Shown here one piece after another: positions 41,497 to 49,190 of a stretch of 64,000 nucleotides of DNA. Source of the stretch: an uncultured Lachnospiraceae bacterium (GTDB lineage: Bacteria > Bacillota > Clostridia > Lachnospirales > Lachnospiraceae); contig CANBFE010000009.1 of assembly GCA_947367855.1 (NCBI GenBank), positions 1 through 64,000 of the forward strand. The letters run 5' to 3'. Under the pieces are notes generated by a model that saw nothing but the letters and a program-made list of their open reading frames with translations, made no database searches and was not told the DNA's origin. How positions within the stretch are numbered: position 1 is the first letter of the stretch; each line of letters starts with the position of its first letter. Position numbers and translations under genes: made by a program.

Positions 41497-41654
41497 ACCG
41501 CCTTATCTTCTTCTACAACTTCAAAGAATGATTTAGGGCGGCAATATGTACCAGTGTCACACTCTAACTCATATACAGTGTCATACTCAAAAATCACATC
41601 GTAGATTTTTCCTTCTGTAAGGTCAAACCCACTGACTAATGCTTTTACTTTCAT
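41493..41654 (-). CDS. Small hypothetical protein (53 aa)
   Basis: MKVKALVSGFDLTEGKIYDVIFEYDTVYEL, all-beta SH3-like pattern. Start ATG 41654 after GGAGGGCGGACAGT. Located between ssDNA-binding and nuclease genes. Confidence 0.62.
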   Translation of the reverse strand: MKVKALVSGFDLTEGKIYDVIFEYDTVYELECDTGTYCRPKSFFEVVEEDKAV

Positions 41655-41667
41655 ACTGTCCGCCCTC

Positions 41668-42279
41668 CTAGTTAAACGGTAATTCCTCGTCAATCCCGTC
41701 CGGGATATTCATAAACCCATCGTCTCCCGGCGTTCCATAATTCGGCATACCGCCGCCCTGCTTGTACTCCTTATATGCCTTTGTTTCGCTCATATCAGGC
41801 ACACCAGCATCCGCAACCCTGTCAAGCGAGCAGAACCACCGCAGAACCCTCTTTTTCTTTTCCTCGCCGTTGTAGTAGTCCATCTGTTCCCCAAACACAC
41901 CGCCAATTTTCTTGCCCTTGAAGCACTGGCAGAACTTATTTCCCCACTGAACTGAGAATCCGGCATTGGAATGCTCTACGCAAGTTGTAAAAGTCTTAAA
42001 ATTGCGTGTGCATTTCCCCTCTGCATCCTCTGTCAATATGTACTGCGTTGCCTGGTTCGGCCACTTCTTATCCGGCCGGATATCGTTCTGGAACTGCTCC
42101 ATAAAATATCCCGGCTGCTTATCATCCTCCGCAAAATCAAACAGCACAACAATCATATCCTTGCCGGTTTTCGACTTCGTTTCGTTGACCTGCTTGATTA
42201 CCAGCTTATGCCCTCCAAGTTCCACGGGGGTAAATTCTCCCCCGGCCTGCGTCTCGTCATATGCGTTAGGCTTATTCAT
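41668..42279 (-). CDS. ssDNA-binding-like protein (DUF669 type)
   Basis: 203 residues; an OB-like beta-rich core (HKLVIKQVNETKSKTGKDMIVVLFDFAE) and an acidic tail ending DGIDEELPFN, like SSB C-termini that recruit partners. DUF669-like proteins replace SSB in many siphophages. Stop codon TAG. Confidence 0.75.
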   Translation of the reverse strand: MNKPNAYDETQAGGEFTPVELGGHKLVIKQVNETKSKTGKDMIVVLFDFAEDDKQPGYFMEQFQNDIRPDKKWPNQATQYILTEDAEGKCTRNFKTFTTCVEHSNAGFSVQWGNKFCQCFKGKKIGGVFGEQMDYYNGEEKKKRVLRWFCSLDRVADAGVPDMSETKAYKEYKQGGGMPNYGTPGDDGFMNIPDGIDEELPFN

Positions 42280-42513
42280 TTAAGATTCCTCGCTTTCTTC
42301 GATTTCTCTTTCCTCAATAATCTCCACATCATTATGATATGTGTAAATCACATTTCCTTGTATTATGTGTTCAAGCGGCTCCCATTCCTCCACGTTTTTA
42401 AGGTCCAAATCCTTACTTTCAAAAGCTTTCTCAATAGCTTCCCGCTCATTCTATGCCTCAACATCTATATAACAAACGGCAACAATAGGAACCTTTACAG
42501 TATACTTTTTCAT
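42280..42513 (-). pseudogene. Small early gene interrupted by an in-frame TAG
   Basis: From ATG 42513 (site GGAGGAGTAAAAGTAC) 20 codons read MKKYTVKVPIVAVCYIDVEA, then TAG, then 56 more codons in the same frame (NEREAIEKAFESKDLDLKNV ...) to TAA next to the 42279 start. Coding character continues through the stop. Genes nearby use TAG as a true stop (38618, 41668), so recoding is unlikely and a nonsense mutation is the simple view. Confidence 0.75.
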
Positions 42514-42568
42514 GTACTTTTACTCCTCCTTATAATAATCCCTGATTGCCTTTTCCACCAAAAAACGC

Positions 42569-43216
42569 TTAAAATTCCTCCAATGCTTTAATTACTGTTA
42601 CGATGTCATTATCAATTTCCCTGCTGTCAAACGCCCCCATAGGGCTTTTAGCGGTAGAGAAATTCGCCTGCGTCTCGAACACGTACCGCCCGTCCACACA
42701 CTTACTTATAAGAACGGTTGAGAACTTGCTTTCAAGCGTAATCTTGTCCAGTTTCCTTCCGGAAGTCTTGATTCTCGTGAACATATACCCATTATCGTCA
42801 TGGTCTGTCTGTGTGTGGGCTATGAATACAACCGTGATATCATTCCTCATGGTAAGGGAATAGTCCACAAGTTCATAAATGCTCTGTGCCAAGTCCTGCC
42901 ACTTGTCATATCCTTTTTCCTTTGTCCGGCGCATTTCATCAGCAACCATAAGACCATTAAGGGTATCAACTACACACACTTTTATCTTTCTGAAATTTTC
43001 TTCCTTATCCAGTTTTTTCAGCGCCGTTAATGCCACAGTGGGAAAATCCGTCACAAGATAATTTTTCTTATCCCCGTTAAACTGGTTTTTCCACCCTTTC
43101 CACGAAAGACCCTTTTTGTCACAATCAATGTAGAATGACGTTTCCGGGTTAAGATTCCTCATGGAAGTTGTCTTTCCTGTGCCAGATTCTCCGGCGATAC
43201 AAATTACTTTTGCCAT
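42569..43216 (-). CDS. RecA-like phage ATPase (Sak4/AAA_24 type)
   Basis: 215 residues. Walker A IAGESGTGKTTSMRNL at ~6-21, Walker B VCVVDTLNGL, then FIAHTQTD and TLESKFSTVLIS. Sak4-like proteins assist single-strand annealing recombination together with an SSB, matching the neighbour at 41668. Confidence 0.83.
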   Translation of the reverse strand: MAKVICIAGESGTGKTTSMRNLNPETSFYIDCDKKGLSWKGWKNQFNGDKKNYLVTDFPTVALTALKKLDKEENFRKIKVCVVDTLNGLMVADEMRRTKEKGYDKWQDLAQSIYELVDYSLTMRNDITVVFIAHTQTDHDDNGYMFTRIKTSGRKLDKITLESKFSTVLISKCVDGRYVFETQANFSTAKSPMGAFDSREIDNDIVTVIKALEEF

Positions 43217-43282
43217 ATTTCCCTAATCCTCCAATCTCCTAATTCAGCAGGACAGCTTTTAAACTGCCCTGCATAGCCTTTC

Positions 43283-44713
43283 TTACAGCTCAATCACTGT
43301 CAGTTCCTTGCTGTCCGTGGTTCTGGTAGAAATGAACTGCAGCCCCTTTTCCTTGCATTTTCTGTACAGCCGCTCCCGCATTTCCGTGGACAGCTTCTCC
43401 ACCCCATCAATAAGAATAATTTGCAATCCTGCCGGATTTTGCAACGTCACATCAATGCACAAATCCAATTTTTCGCCCTCTGACAAGTTGCTTACTGGAA
43501 GTCCGTTGATAAGCGGGATCCCGTCCTTGACGGACAATCCTTTAATCGGGATGGTTGCCTGCTCCAGAATCTCGCCGGGCAGGTTCCGGGCTTTCTCAAT
43601 CTTTTCAGTGTAAGAAGTGGATTTCTTTGTCAGTTCCGCGATATCCTCCTGCAAAGACAGCATCCGGCGCCACTCGTTGATATGGGACTTCATCTTCTCG
43701 GTTTCCTCTGCCTGCTTCAACAATGCGTCCACCGGCTGCAGCTCTTTGTCTGCATATTCCGAATAAGCCGCTACAGTAGATTCATGCTTTGCCACATTCT
43801 CCCGGTATTCGCTCTGTATAACCTTTTCCCGGTCTGCTCTGACAGAAGATAAGCCGGATTTTTCTTTTTCAAGGGAATTAATCTGCTCTTTCAGTGTGGC
43901 AAGCTGCGTGTCAATGTTCCGCTCCTTTGCTGCCATTTCGCTGTTCAGGGCAGACAAGGCAATGTCTCTGTCCGCTTCAATCGCCTGGAGTTTGTTCTCA
44001 TATCCATCTTTCAGCCGCTTTGCCTTTTCAATCTGCTCATTGGACTTTCGGATTTTCTCAATCTGAGTATACAGTTCCCCAACATTGACGTTTTCCCACT
44101 GGCTGCCGTCATAATCCTGCGGCAAGGCTGCCTTGATGTCATTTACAACGGATTTCTTCGACTTTATGTCCCGGTTCACGTCCTGCCGACTACGGAAGTA
44201 TGTACCGTTCTCTGCCTGAATGTCATTCAAAACGGCCAGAATGTTCTGCTCATAATTCACATCTGCCGGAATCTCCCCGAACCATCCTCGGATTGTCTCC
44301 ATGTTCCACGGAAAATCAATCATATTAAGGATTGTGGCGTTCTGCTCTTTTTTGCCCATGCGCATGAACTCCATCGGCTGGAGCTGCAGCGGTGTGATAA
44401 TGTCACGCAGGAATGCCTCCGGACTGGGAACAATATTTCCATTCTGTTTGACGGACTTGTAACCTGTTTGTGTTGTCCGGGACTTCCGGTTGATGCTCAA
44501 GCCGGTATCCGTCTCAATGATTATCTCTCCCTCTGTCTCGCCGTTCCGCACTATGTAGTCCCGGTCCGACTTGTTGGTCAGCGCATACTTGATGGCATCA
44601 ATCACGGACGTTTTCCCGGTTCCGTTCCCGCCGATCAGCTCCACGCTGCGGCTGTCCAGTTCCTGCTCTGTGATTCCAAACAAATTCTTGATGATGATTT
44701 TTGATACCTTCAT
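43283..44713 (-). CDS. SbcC/Rad50-like recombination ATPase
   Basis: 476 residues. Walker A ELIGGNGTGKTSVIDAIKYAL at ~25-45, a long coiled coil (~190-370), ABC signature LSEGEKLDLCIDV and Walker B IILIDGVEKL near the C-terminus. An SMC-like phage recombination protein, probably working with a nuclease. Confidence 0.82.
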   Translation of the reverse strand: MKVSKIIIKNLFGITEQELDSRSVELIGGNGTGKTSVIDAIKYALTNKSDRDYIVRNGETEGEIIIETDTGLSINRKSRTTQTGYKSVKQNGNIVPSPEAFLRDIITPLQLQPMEFMRMGKKEQNATILNMIDFPWNMETIRGWFGEIPADVNYEQNILAVLNDIQAENGTYFRSRQDVNRDIKSKKSVVNDIKAALPQDYDGSQWENVNVGELYTQIEKIRKSNEQIEKAKRLKDGYENKLQAIEADRDIALSALNSEMAAKERNIDTQLATLKEQINSLEKEKSGLSSVRADREKVIQSEYRENVAKHESTVAAYSEYADKELQPVDALLKQAEETEKMKSHINEWRRMLSLQEDIAELTKKSTSYTEKIEKARNLPGEILEQATIPIKGLSVKDGIPLINGLPVSNLSEGEKLDLCIDVTLQNPAGLQIILIDGVEKLSTEMRERLYRKCKEKGLQFISTRTTDSKELTVIEL

Positions 44714-44734
44714 TTTCCCTATCCTCCTATGATT

Positions 44735-45226
44735 TTATCTGATAACCAGATGGTCTCCCCGATCTTTCAACACAGCAAATGGAAGTTCTGCGCCGTTTTT
44801 GAGAGCTTCTCGAATTTTCATATTGTCCGGCTCTTTCCGGCAGTATTCATCCGGGATTGCAACGTCCGGCAAAATCTCCATGGGCTGTAATCCGCCGTTT
44901 TTCTGAATGCCAAAGCTGAATAAATCCGTCTTGAATTTCAACTTTCCAATAACTTTCATGCTCTCATACAAGTGCTGTTTAAGCCGCTTCTCGTTGTTCG
45001 CAAGCGTTTCCATCCTTTTCTGCATTCGTCCGACTTCTGCAGCATACTTCTCTGATTCCGCCTGGAGTTCCTTGATGATTCTGGCATAGTTATCAGCCTT
45101 AATCTCAAATTCCCCTTCAATGCCCTCCAGTGTATCTGCAAACGCCTTAGGGTCAATGTTTTCCTCTTCCTCCAACATTTCCAGCAATCGGAGATAATCT
45201 CCTGTGATTTCATATAGTGTACTCAT
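44735..45226 (-). CDS. Siphovirus Gp157 family protein
   Basis: 163 residues: MSTLYEITGDYLRLLEMLE, long coiled coil (ELQAESEKYAAEVGRMQKRMETLANNEKRLK) and a C-terminal VAIPDEYCRKEPDNMKIREALKNG. This is the PF05565 pattern, linked to recombination/replication modules and phage resistance in streptococci. Confidence 0.88.
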   Translation of the reverse strand: MSTLYEITGDYLRLLEMLEEEENIDPKAFADTLEGIEGEFEIKADNYARIIKELQAESEKYAAEVGRMQKRMETLANNEKRLKQHLYESMKVIGKLKFKTDLFSFGIQKNGGLQPMEILPDVAIPDEYCRKEPDNMKIREALKNGAELPFAVLKDRGDHLVIR

Positions 45227-45232
45227 GCTCTC

Positions 45233-45493
45233 CTAATCCTCCTTTACAGTCAGCACGCTGCTCCTCGGGCAATAATAATGGGTAATCTTCCCATCCTTGC
45301 CATTCTGAACGGCCACAAGCACCCTATCATTCTTGCTTACATTGTCAAATTTGACGTGGGATTTCTTTATCCCATCTGGCACATACTGTTTTGCCGACTC
45401 TCCAGATGGGACTTCCCTGATGACCGTCCCAGTCTTTTCCGTCCATGACCCGCCTGCCTGGCTCTTCCATGTCACCTTATCTCCTGCCTTCAA
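45233..45493 (-). CDS. Hypothetical protein, paralogue of 34851-35105 (85 aa)
   Basis: KAGDKVTWKSQAGGSWTEKTGTVI ... VAVQNGKDGKITHYYCPRSSVLTVKED. TTG start at 45493 after GAGGATAGGGAAA. Two copies in one phage suggest separate acquisition or duplication. Confidence 0.65.
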   Translation of the reverse strand: MKAGDKVTWKSQAGGSWTEKTGTVIREVPSGESAKQYVPDGIKKSHVKFDNVSKNDRVLVAVQNGKDGKITHYYCPRSSVLTVKED

Positions 45494-45626
45494 TTTCCCT
45501 ATCCTCTCTTTCCGCCTCTTCATAGGCCTGTCTTTCCCTTTTCATCCGGGCCCTGCTGGGCACCCTGTACTCCTGCTCATCCCACCAGTAGTCAGTAACC
45601 ATGACGTTTTCAGTCTGTTCCATCAT
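45477..45626 (-). CDS. Small charged protein (49 aa)
   Basis: MMEQTENVMVTDYWWDEQEYRV, then an Arg/Glu-rich helix. ATG directly follows the TAA of the upstream gene; site GGGAGAGAATGTAA. Overlaps the 45493 start by 17 bases. Confidence 0.6.
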   Translation of the reverse strand: MMEQTENVMVTDYWWDEQEYRVPSRARMKRERQAYEEAEREDREIEGRR

Positions 45627-45956
45627 TTACATTCTCTCCCGGTCTTCCACTGCCCCTGGAAAGATCCTCTTTTCGGACAGATGGACAAACTTTTTCCCGT
45701 TATATTCAAAACTATAAAGAAACGGGAATATATTATTGTTTGTAAATTCTTCCTTCAATTCGATTCCCAGCAAACCAGTTACATAATCAATTCCACTGCC
45801 CATGGGAATGGGATCTTCCGGAATATAAAGCCGTACATGGTCATTAAATTCATAGGACTTCAAACGGTCATCGTGGATTCTTATCTGCAAATCAAGCCAT
45901 CCTTTTATATGTATGGCTTCAAGCCATCTGGCATCTTCTGCATTTTCCACTTGCAT
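45627..45956 (-). CDS. Hypothetical early protein (109 aa)
   Basis: MQVENAEDARWLEAIHIKGWLDLQIRIHDD ... EEFTNNNIFPFLYSFEYNGKKFVHLSEK. ATG 45956 after GGAAGGAGA; a GTG two codons later has better spacing. No domain recognised. Confidence 0.6.
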   Translation of the reverse strand: MQVENAEDARWLEAIHIKGWLDLQIRIHDDRLKSYEFNDHVRLYIPEDPIPMGSGIDYVTGLLGIELKEEFTNNNIFPFLYSFEYNGKKFVHLSEKRIFPGAVEDRERM

Positions 45957-46038
45957 TCTCCTTCCCGCACCCGTATAATGGATGCATAGTATTATTTTTT
46001 GTTTCTGACAGGCTCCATGCTTTAGTCGGTAGTGGAGC

Positions 46039-46656
46039 CTATTTTTTGCCATCCAATGTAACACACGTCAGACCCCCGTCACGGTTGTACCTGTACACGT
46101 TATTGGACAGTACTTCATCTTTGCGTATCACACTATCCATCCCATTGACCTTTTTTACAATGTCCTGCAGGTCAGATGGATCCATGCCTGACACGGTGAC
46201 GGCAATCACTTCATGGATACTGGACGGCAGGATATACAGGTCCGCACCCAGTTGTCCCGCCAGTCCGCGGAGATAATCCCCATAAAGGATAACGGATGCA
46301 CCATACAGCATCTTCCTGTTCGTCAGTACCCACATGGATTCCGGGAATCCACCCGGCAGCCCGGGTATCCCGCTTAGTTTCATAGCGGAAAATCCTCCTG
46401 CCTCCGTGTTCCGTCCCGCCGCTGCATCAAGTTCCTCTTCCGGAATACCGTAATGCCTGCAGGTATCATTCCCCATAAGCATCCCCATGCGGCTTCCGTT
46501 TTCCAGGTCAAATATACAGTAATATACTGCCGCAAGGTCCAGAAGGCATTTATGAGGCACTTTTCTCAGTATTTCCACGTTTGACTTTCTGTCCACCATG
46601 CGGTAGACAACCGTATCCAGTATGTCCTCCCCTGTCAGTATTTCTTTTGCTTTCAA
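46039..46656 (-). CDS. DUF5688-like protein, shortened N-terminus
   Basis: 205 residues. VPHKCLLDLAAVYYCIF, SMWVLTNRKMLYGASVILYG, LGADLYILPSSIHEVI and DEVLSNNVYRYNR match the C-terminal half of DUF5688 proteins of Lachnospiraceae, which I recall as ~300+ residues. The N-terminal half is absent here. TTG start at 46656 after GGGGAGGACTGG. Confidence 0.75.
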   Translation of the reverse strand: MKAKEILTGEDILDTVVYRMVDRKSNVEILRKVPHKCLLDLAAVYYCIFDLENGSRMGMLMGNDTCRHYGIPEEELDAAAGRNTEAGGFSAMKLSGIPGLPGGFPESMWVLTNRKMLYGASVILYGDYLRGLAGQLGADLYILPSSIHEVIAVTVSGMDPSDLQDIVKKVNGMDSVIRKDEVLSNNVYRYNRDGGLTCVTLDGKK

Positions 46657-46672
46657 AACCAGTCCTCCCCGC

Positions 46673-46936
46673 TTACTTTCCTCTGCCATCCTCCCGGATG
46701 GATAAATGTGCGCATACCGCAAAAACCACCACCAGTACCACCGCAGTTATGTACATCCCGCCCTCCACTGCTCCCGGGGCCGCAATCACTGCCAGGAAGG
46801 CAGCGGCTCCCAGAATGTTACTCAGGTTGAAGATCCTGCATGCAGGGCGCTCCTGCAGCTCCACGTAGTCTATGTCAATGACAGGCTTCCTTTTCCCCGC
46901 GGTCTGCAGGGGGCCTGTCTTCCTGACCGGTACCAT
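46673..46936 (-). CDS. Two-span membrane protein (87 aa)
   Basis: Basic N-terminus (MVPVRKTGPLQTAGKRK), then two hydrophobic spans (ILGAAAFLAVIAAPGAV and MYITAVVLVVVFAVC). ATG 46936 after GAAGGAGGGGTGGATC. Unknown role. Confidence 0.62.
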   Translation of the reverse strand: MVPVRKTGPLQTAGKRKPVIDIDYVELQERPACRIFNLSNILGAAAFLAVIAAPGAVEGGMYITAVVLVVVFAVCAHLSIREDGRGK

Positions 46937-46950
46937 GATCCACCCCTCCT

Positions 46951-47136
46951 TCAAAACTCATATGTAGGTGTCACCACCGTTCCATAACAATGGCGCTCCT
47001 CTATGTACTTCTGGATCTCCGCCTGCCCGCCCAGGCTGCAGTAAAAGCGCTGTGCCTGGCTGAAGGAATCAAACTCCATGTACTCCTCCCTTCCGTCTTC
47101 GTCCTGGTGCCAGAATCTTACCCTGAATGGCTTCAT
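46951..47136 (-). CDS. Small hypothetical protein (61 aa)
   Basis: MKPFRVRFWHQDEDGREEYMEF followed by a helix (SFSQAQRFYCSLGGQ). Strong GGAAGGAGGAACCA site. Confidence 0.65.
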   Translation of the reverse strand: MKPFRVRFWHQDEDGREEYMEFDSFSQAQRFYCSLGGQAEIQKYIEERHCYGTVVTPTYEF

Positions 47137-47152
47137 TGGTTCCTCCTTCCTG

Positions 47153-47593
47153 TTAATTCAGGTCAGCATAAACTTTATTGTCGTCCTGCCACCTAAATCC
47201 CTCCAGTCCACTGTCTGCGTAATGCAAGACATTGTCCGAGTGCCAGTTCCCCTGTGCAAGTACCCCAAATCCGGAATTTGGCCGGACATACACTTCCGTA
47301 CTGTCGTCTATCAGCCCCATGGCAATAATTCTGGTTAAGGTCATGCCCCCGTCTTTAGGGTTGGAACTGTCAGTATATGCCATGTTTTTACGGCGGATAT
47401 ATTCACGGTCTGTATTCATGAAGCGGATGGTCATCCCGTTGATCTCCATGAATTCATCCTGTGTGATGGCTTCCAGCTGCCGTGCCATCTGTGCCTTACC
47501 GTATGCCTGATACAGCAGCTGCTCCGAATAGGACCCCTGTGCATACCCGGCCTCCCGTTTGAGTTCCTCAAAAACTGATTCCTTTTTATCCAT
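47153..47593 (-). CDS. Hypothetical early protein (146 aa)
   Basis: MDKKESVFEELKREAGYAQGSYSEQLLYQAYGKAQMARQLE, then a beta-rich C-terminal half with NPKDGGMTLTRIIAMG. Start ATG 47593 after AAAGGATATGGGA. No known domain. Confidence 0.62.
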   Translation of the reverse strand: MDKKESVFEELKREAGYAQGSYSEQLLYQAYGKAQMARQLEAITQDEFMEINGMTIRFMNTDREYIRRKNMAYTDSSNPKDGGMTLTRIIAMGLIDDSTEVYVRPNSGFGVLAQGNWHSDNVLHYADSGLEGFRWQDDNKVYADLN

Positions 47594-47626
47594 TCCCATA
47601 TCCTTTCTGCTGCGATACCGCAGCGA

Positions 47627-47902
47627 TTACAATGTCAGCAGGCGTTCCTTTTCCTCCGGCGTTGCTTCCAGTATTTTGCATAAAATCAGCAGGTCGCCAA
47701 ACTTGAAAGGGTCCGCCCTTTTGTTTTTCTCGTAAGTCTTTGGGTTCATCCGCATAGAAAATGCCTCCTGCGTAATGTTAAGCTCTTTTGCCACATCCTC
47801 CTGCTTTAAGCCCATGCTGTGCATCCTGCCGCCAATCCACTCTGTCAGGTATTTGATTTTATTTCTCTTTCTCTGCTCCTGCCCCAATGCTGTCCTCGAC
47901 AC
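47627..47902 (-). CDS. XRE-family HTH regulator (91 aa)
   Basis: IGGRMHSMGLKQEDVAKELNITQEAFSMRMN is an XRE helix-turn-helix with a degenerate end, then PFKFGDLLILCKILEATPEE. Third Cro-like regulator of the early region. GTG start at 47902 after GGGAGGCAAAG. Confidence 0.75.
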   Translation of the reverse strand: MSRTALGQEQRKRNKIKYLTEWIGGRMHSMGLKQEDVAKELNITQEAFSMRMNPKTYEKNKRADPFKFGDLLILCKILEATPEEKERLLTL

Positions 47903-48014
47903 CTTTGCCTCCCTCCTTTCCCACCGGCACATACACAGGATCCGTATGCAGGATCCTGACAGCCCCATTTTTCAGTTCATAAAATATCCTAATTGTATGC
48001 CTGTACGTCCTCAT
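47859..48014 (-). CDS. Small hypothetical protein (51 aa)
   Basis: ATG 48014 gives MRTYRHTIRIFYELKNGAVRIL, a clear beta hairpin-like sequence, and a Gly/Glu tail. GGAGG lies only two bases from this ATG; an in-frame ACG lies eight bases from it. Overlaps the XRE gene start. Confidence 0.5.
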   Translation of the reverse strand: MRTYRHTIRIFYELKNGAVRILHTDPVYVPVGKEGGKGVEDSIGAGAEKEK

Positions 48015-48020
48015 CACCTC

Positions 48021-48179
48021 CTATCTCAATACTCCGGCCATGCACAGCACAATTACAAACGCCAGTGCAAAGCCCAGAATCTCTGCGATAATCCACATTG
48101 CATAGTTCAGCAGCATGTGAAGCCGCTCGTCTGTCATAGGTTCCCGGTCTCTTTTAGACCGCAATCTGATTTCATCCAT
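48021..48179 (-). CDS. 52-aa single-span membrane peptide
   Basis: MDEIRLRSKRDREPMTDERLHMLL, then one hydrophobic span ending VIVLCMAGVLR. Strong AGGAGGAAAATTTT site. Similar in plan to the 41-aa peptide at 7847. Stop TAG. Confidence 0.65.
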   Translation of the reverse strand: MDEIRLRSKRDREPMTDERLHMLLNYAMWIIAEILGFALAFVIVLCMAGVLR

Positions 48180-48302
48180 AAAATTTTCCTCCTGTTCTCT
48201 TGCCGGTACAGGAAGAATCTGGTATAATCTATCCTGTAACCGATAAGGTGCTTTATTGGTTACGTTGCCCTGTCGGTGGTGGTGCACTGGCGGGGCTTTT
48301 TA

Positions 48303-48331
48303 TTGCTTTTTGTCTGCTTCTCTCCTATAAT
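48303..48331 (+). promoter_or_regulatory. Promoter of the 52-aa plus-strand gene
   Basis: TTGCTT (48303-48308), 17-base spacer, TATAAT (48326-48331), with TCTCC before the -10 as at 6273. Confidence 0.7.
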
Positions 48332-48380
48332 GTAATTACCAGACCACCATCTGGAATATGTAAGAAAGGAGATTTGCATA

Positions 48381-48539
48381 ATGTCAAAAGAAGAAGTTGC
48401 TTTAGAACTTACTAAATTGGCTTTCGGACATGCTCAGCATGACAATAAAATGTCCAGTCAATCTAAAAAACCAGAAGAAGTAGTGACCGATTTATACAAC
48501 TACATCTTCACCCATATGGATTCAGAGCCGAGTAAATAG
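48381..48539 (+). CDS. Small plus-strand protein (52 aa)
   Basis: MSKEEVALELTKLAFGHAQHDN ... VVTDLYNYIFTHMDSEPSK, helical, with GAAAGGAGATTTGCATA site and its own promoter. Its 3' end overlaps the facing minus gene (48508-48684) by 32 bases. Lysogenic moron candidate. Confidence 0.65.
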   Translation: MSKEEVALELTKLAFGHAQHDNKMSSQSKKPEEVVTDLYNYIFTHMDSEPSK

Positions 48540-48684
48540 CAGTCATCTGCGCTGAAAGCTCTGCAAGTTCCATAGGCAAGCAACCTTTAGACTGCTCCGC
48601 CAGTAGCTGCAACTGCTGGTGGAGCAGTTCCCTTTCTTCAACATATGCATTGTATTCCTTGTTTTCTTTCTTCGTTTCCCTCAC
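48508..48684 (-). CDS. Small coiled-coil protein (58 aa), start uncertain
   Basis: In frame from GTG 48684: KKENKEYNAYVEERELLHQQ, then a helix rich in Leu/Gln/Glu. The GTG overlaps the AAGGAGGTGA ribosome site; an in-frame ACG at 48675 stands eight bases after GGAGG. Confidence 0.5.
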   Translation of the reverse strand: MRETKKENKEYNAYVEERELLHQQLQLLAEQSKGCLPMELAELSAQMTAIYSALNPYG

Positions 48685-48725
48685 CTCCTTATGTCACCAA
48701 CTACTCCAAAAAGTATTCAATTGGC

Positions 48726-48755
48726 TTGCTGTACTGCTCATATTTCTGGTATAAT
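48726..48755 (+). promoter_or_regulatory. Promoter of the winged-helix/membrane gene
   Basis: TTGCTG (48726-48731), 18-base spacer, TATAAT (48750-48755) preceded by TGG. Confidence 0.65.
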
Positions 48756-48783
48756 CTCCTTATCAAATGCAAAGGAGATACTC

Positions 48784-49092
48784 ATGTTACATAAGATTGA
48801 AAAGAAAATCCTAAAAGTCATTTCAAAAAAGCCACATGAATTCCAAATGGAAATCGAACAGTTGAAGCCATATACTGGCGATGCCGTTTATGCCGCAATG
48901 AAATCCTTAAAAGACAAGGGATACTTTGAAGAAATAAGCGCAAGTCTTAATTTTTCCAATTTTACTTATGAATTATCAACCCAAGGACGCTTTTATAAGG
49001 AGTACCGTTTCCACTGCTTTATGAGCGATATCTTCATTCCGGCTGTTGTGGCTGTGATTACATCGTTAATCACATATTTCTTATGCGGTTAG
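48784..49092 (+). CDS. Winged-helix-like protein with C-terminal membrane anchor (102 aa)
   Basis: MLHKIEKKILKVISKKPHEFQMEIEQLKPYTG and AAMKSLKDKGYFEEISA form a winged-helix-like fold; the C-terminus (FIPAVVAVITSLITYFLCG) is a transmembrane span. Own promoter and AAAGGAGATACTC site, against the early operon. A membrane-tethered regulator or exclusion factor is possible. Confidence 0.65.
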   Translation: MLHKIEKKILKVISKKPHEFQMEIEQLKPYTGDAVYAAMKSLKDKGYFEEISASLNFSNFTYELSTQGRFYKEYRFHCFMSDIFIPAVVAVITSLITYFLCG

Positions 49093-49184
49093 CCGAAAAA
49101 ATACTTACACAACAATGTTGTAATCACAGCTACCACGATGCTTACAAGAACCGAAATCGGATTTCTGTTTTTCGTCTGCCTCAC
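49089..49184 (-). CDS. 31-aa membrane peptide, start uncertain
   Basis: MRQTKNRNPISVLVSIVVAV then ITTLLCKYFFG from GTG 49184; one hydrophobic span. The GTG overlaps GGGGAGGTGA; an in-frame ACG at 49175 lies eight bases after GGAGG. Directly follows the Cro-like stop. Confidence 0.45.
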   Translation of the reverse strand: MRQTKNRNPISVLVSIVVAVITTLLCKYFFG

Positions 49185-49190
49185 CTCCCC

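Noticed and set aside
42280..42513. Whole-phage TAG recoding as explanation of the amber codon
   Set aside because: TAG ends several clear genes (38618, 41668, 48021, 11506), so TAG is a stop in this phage.
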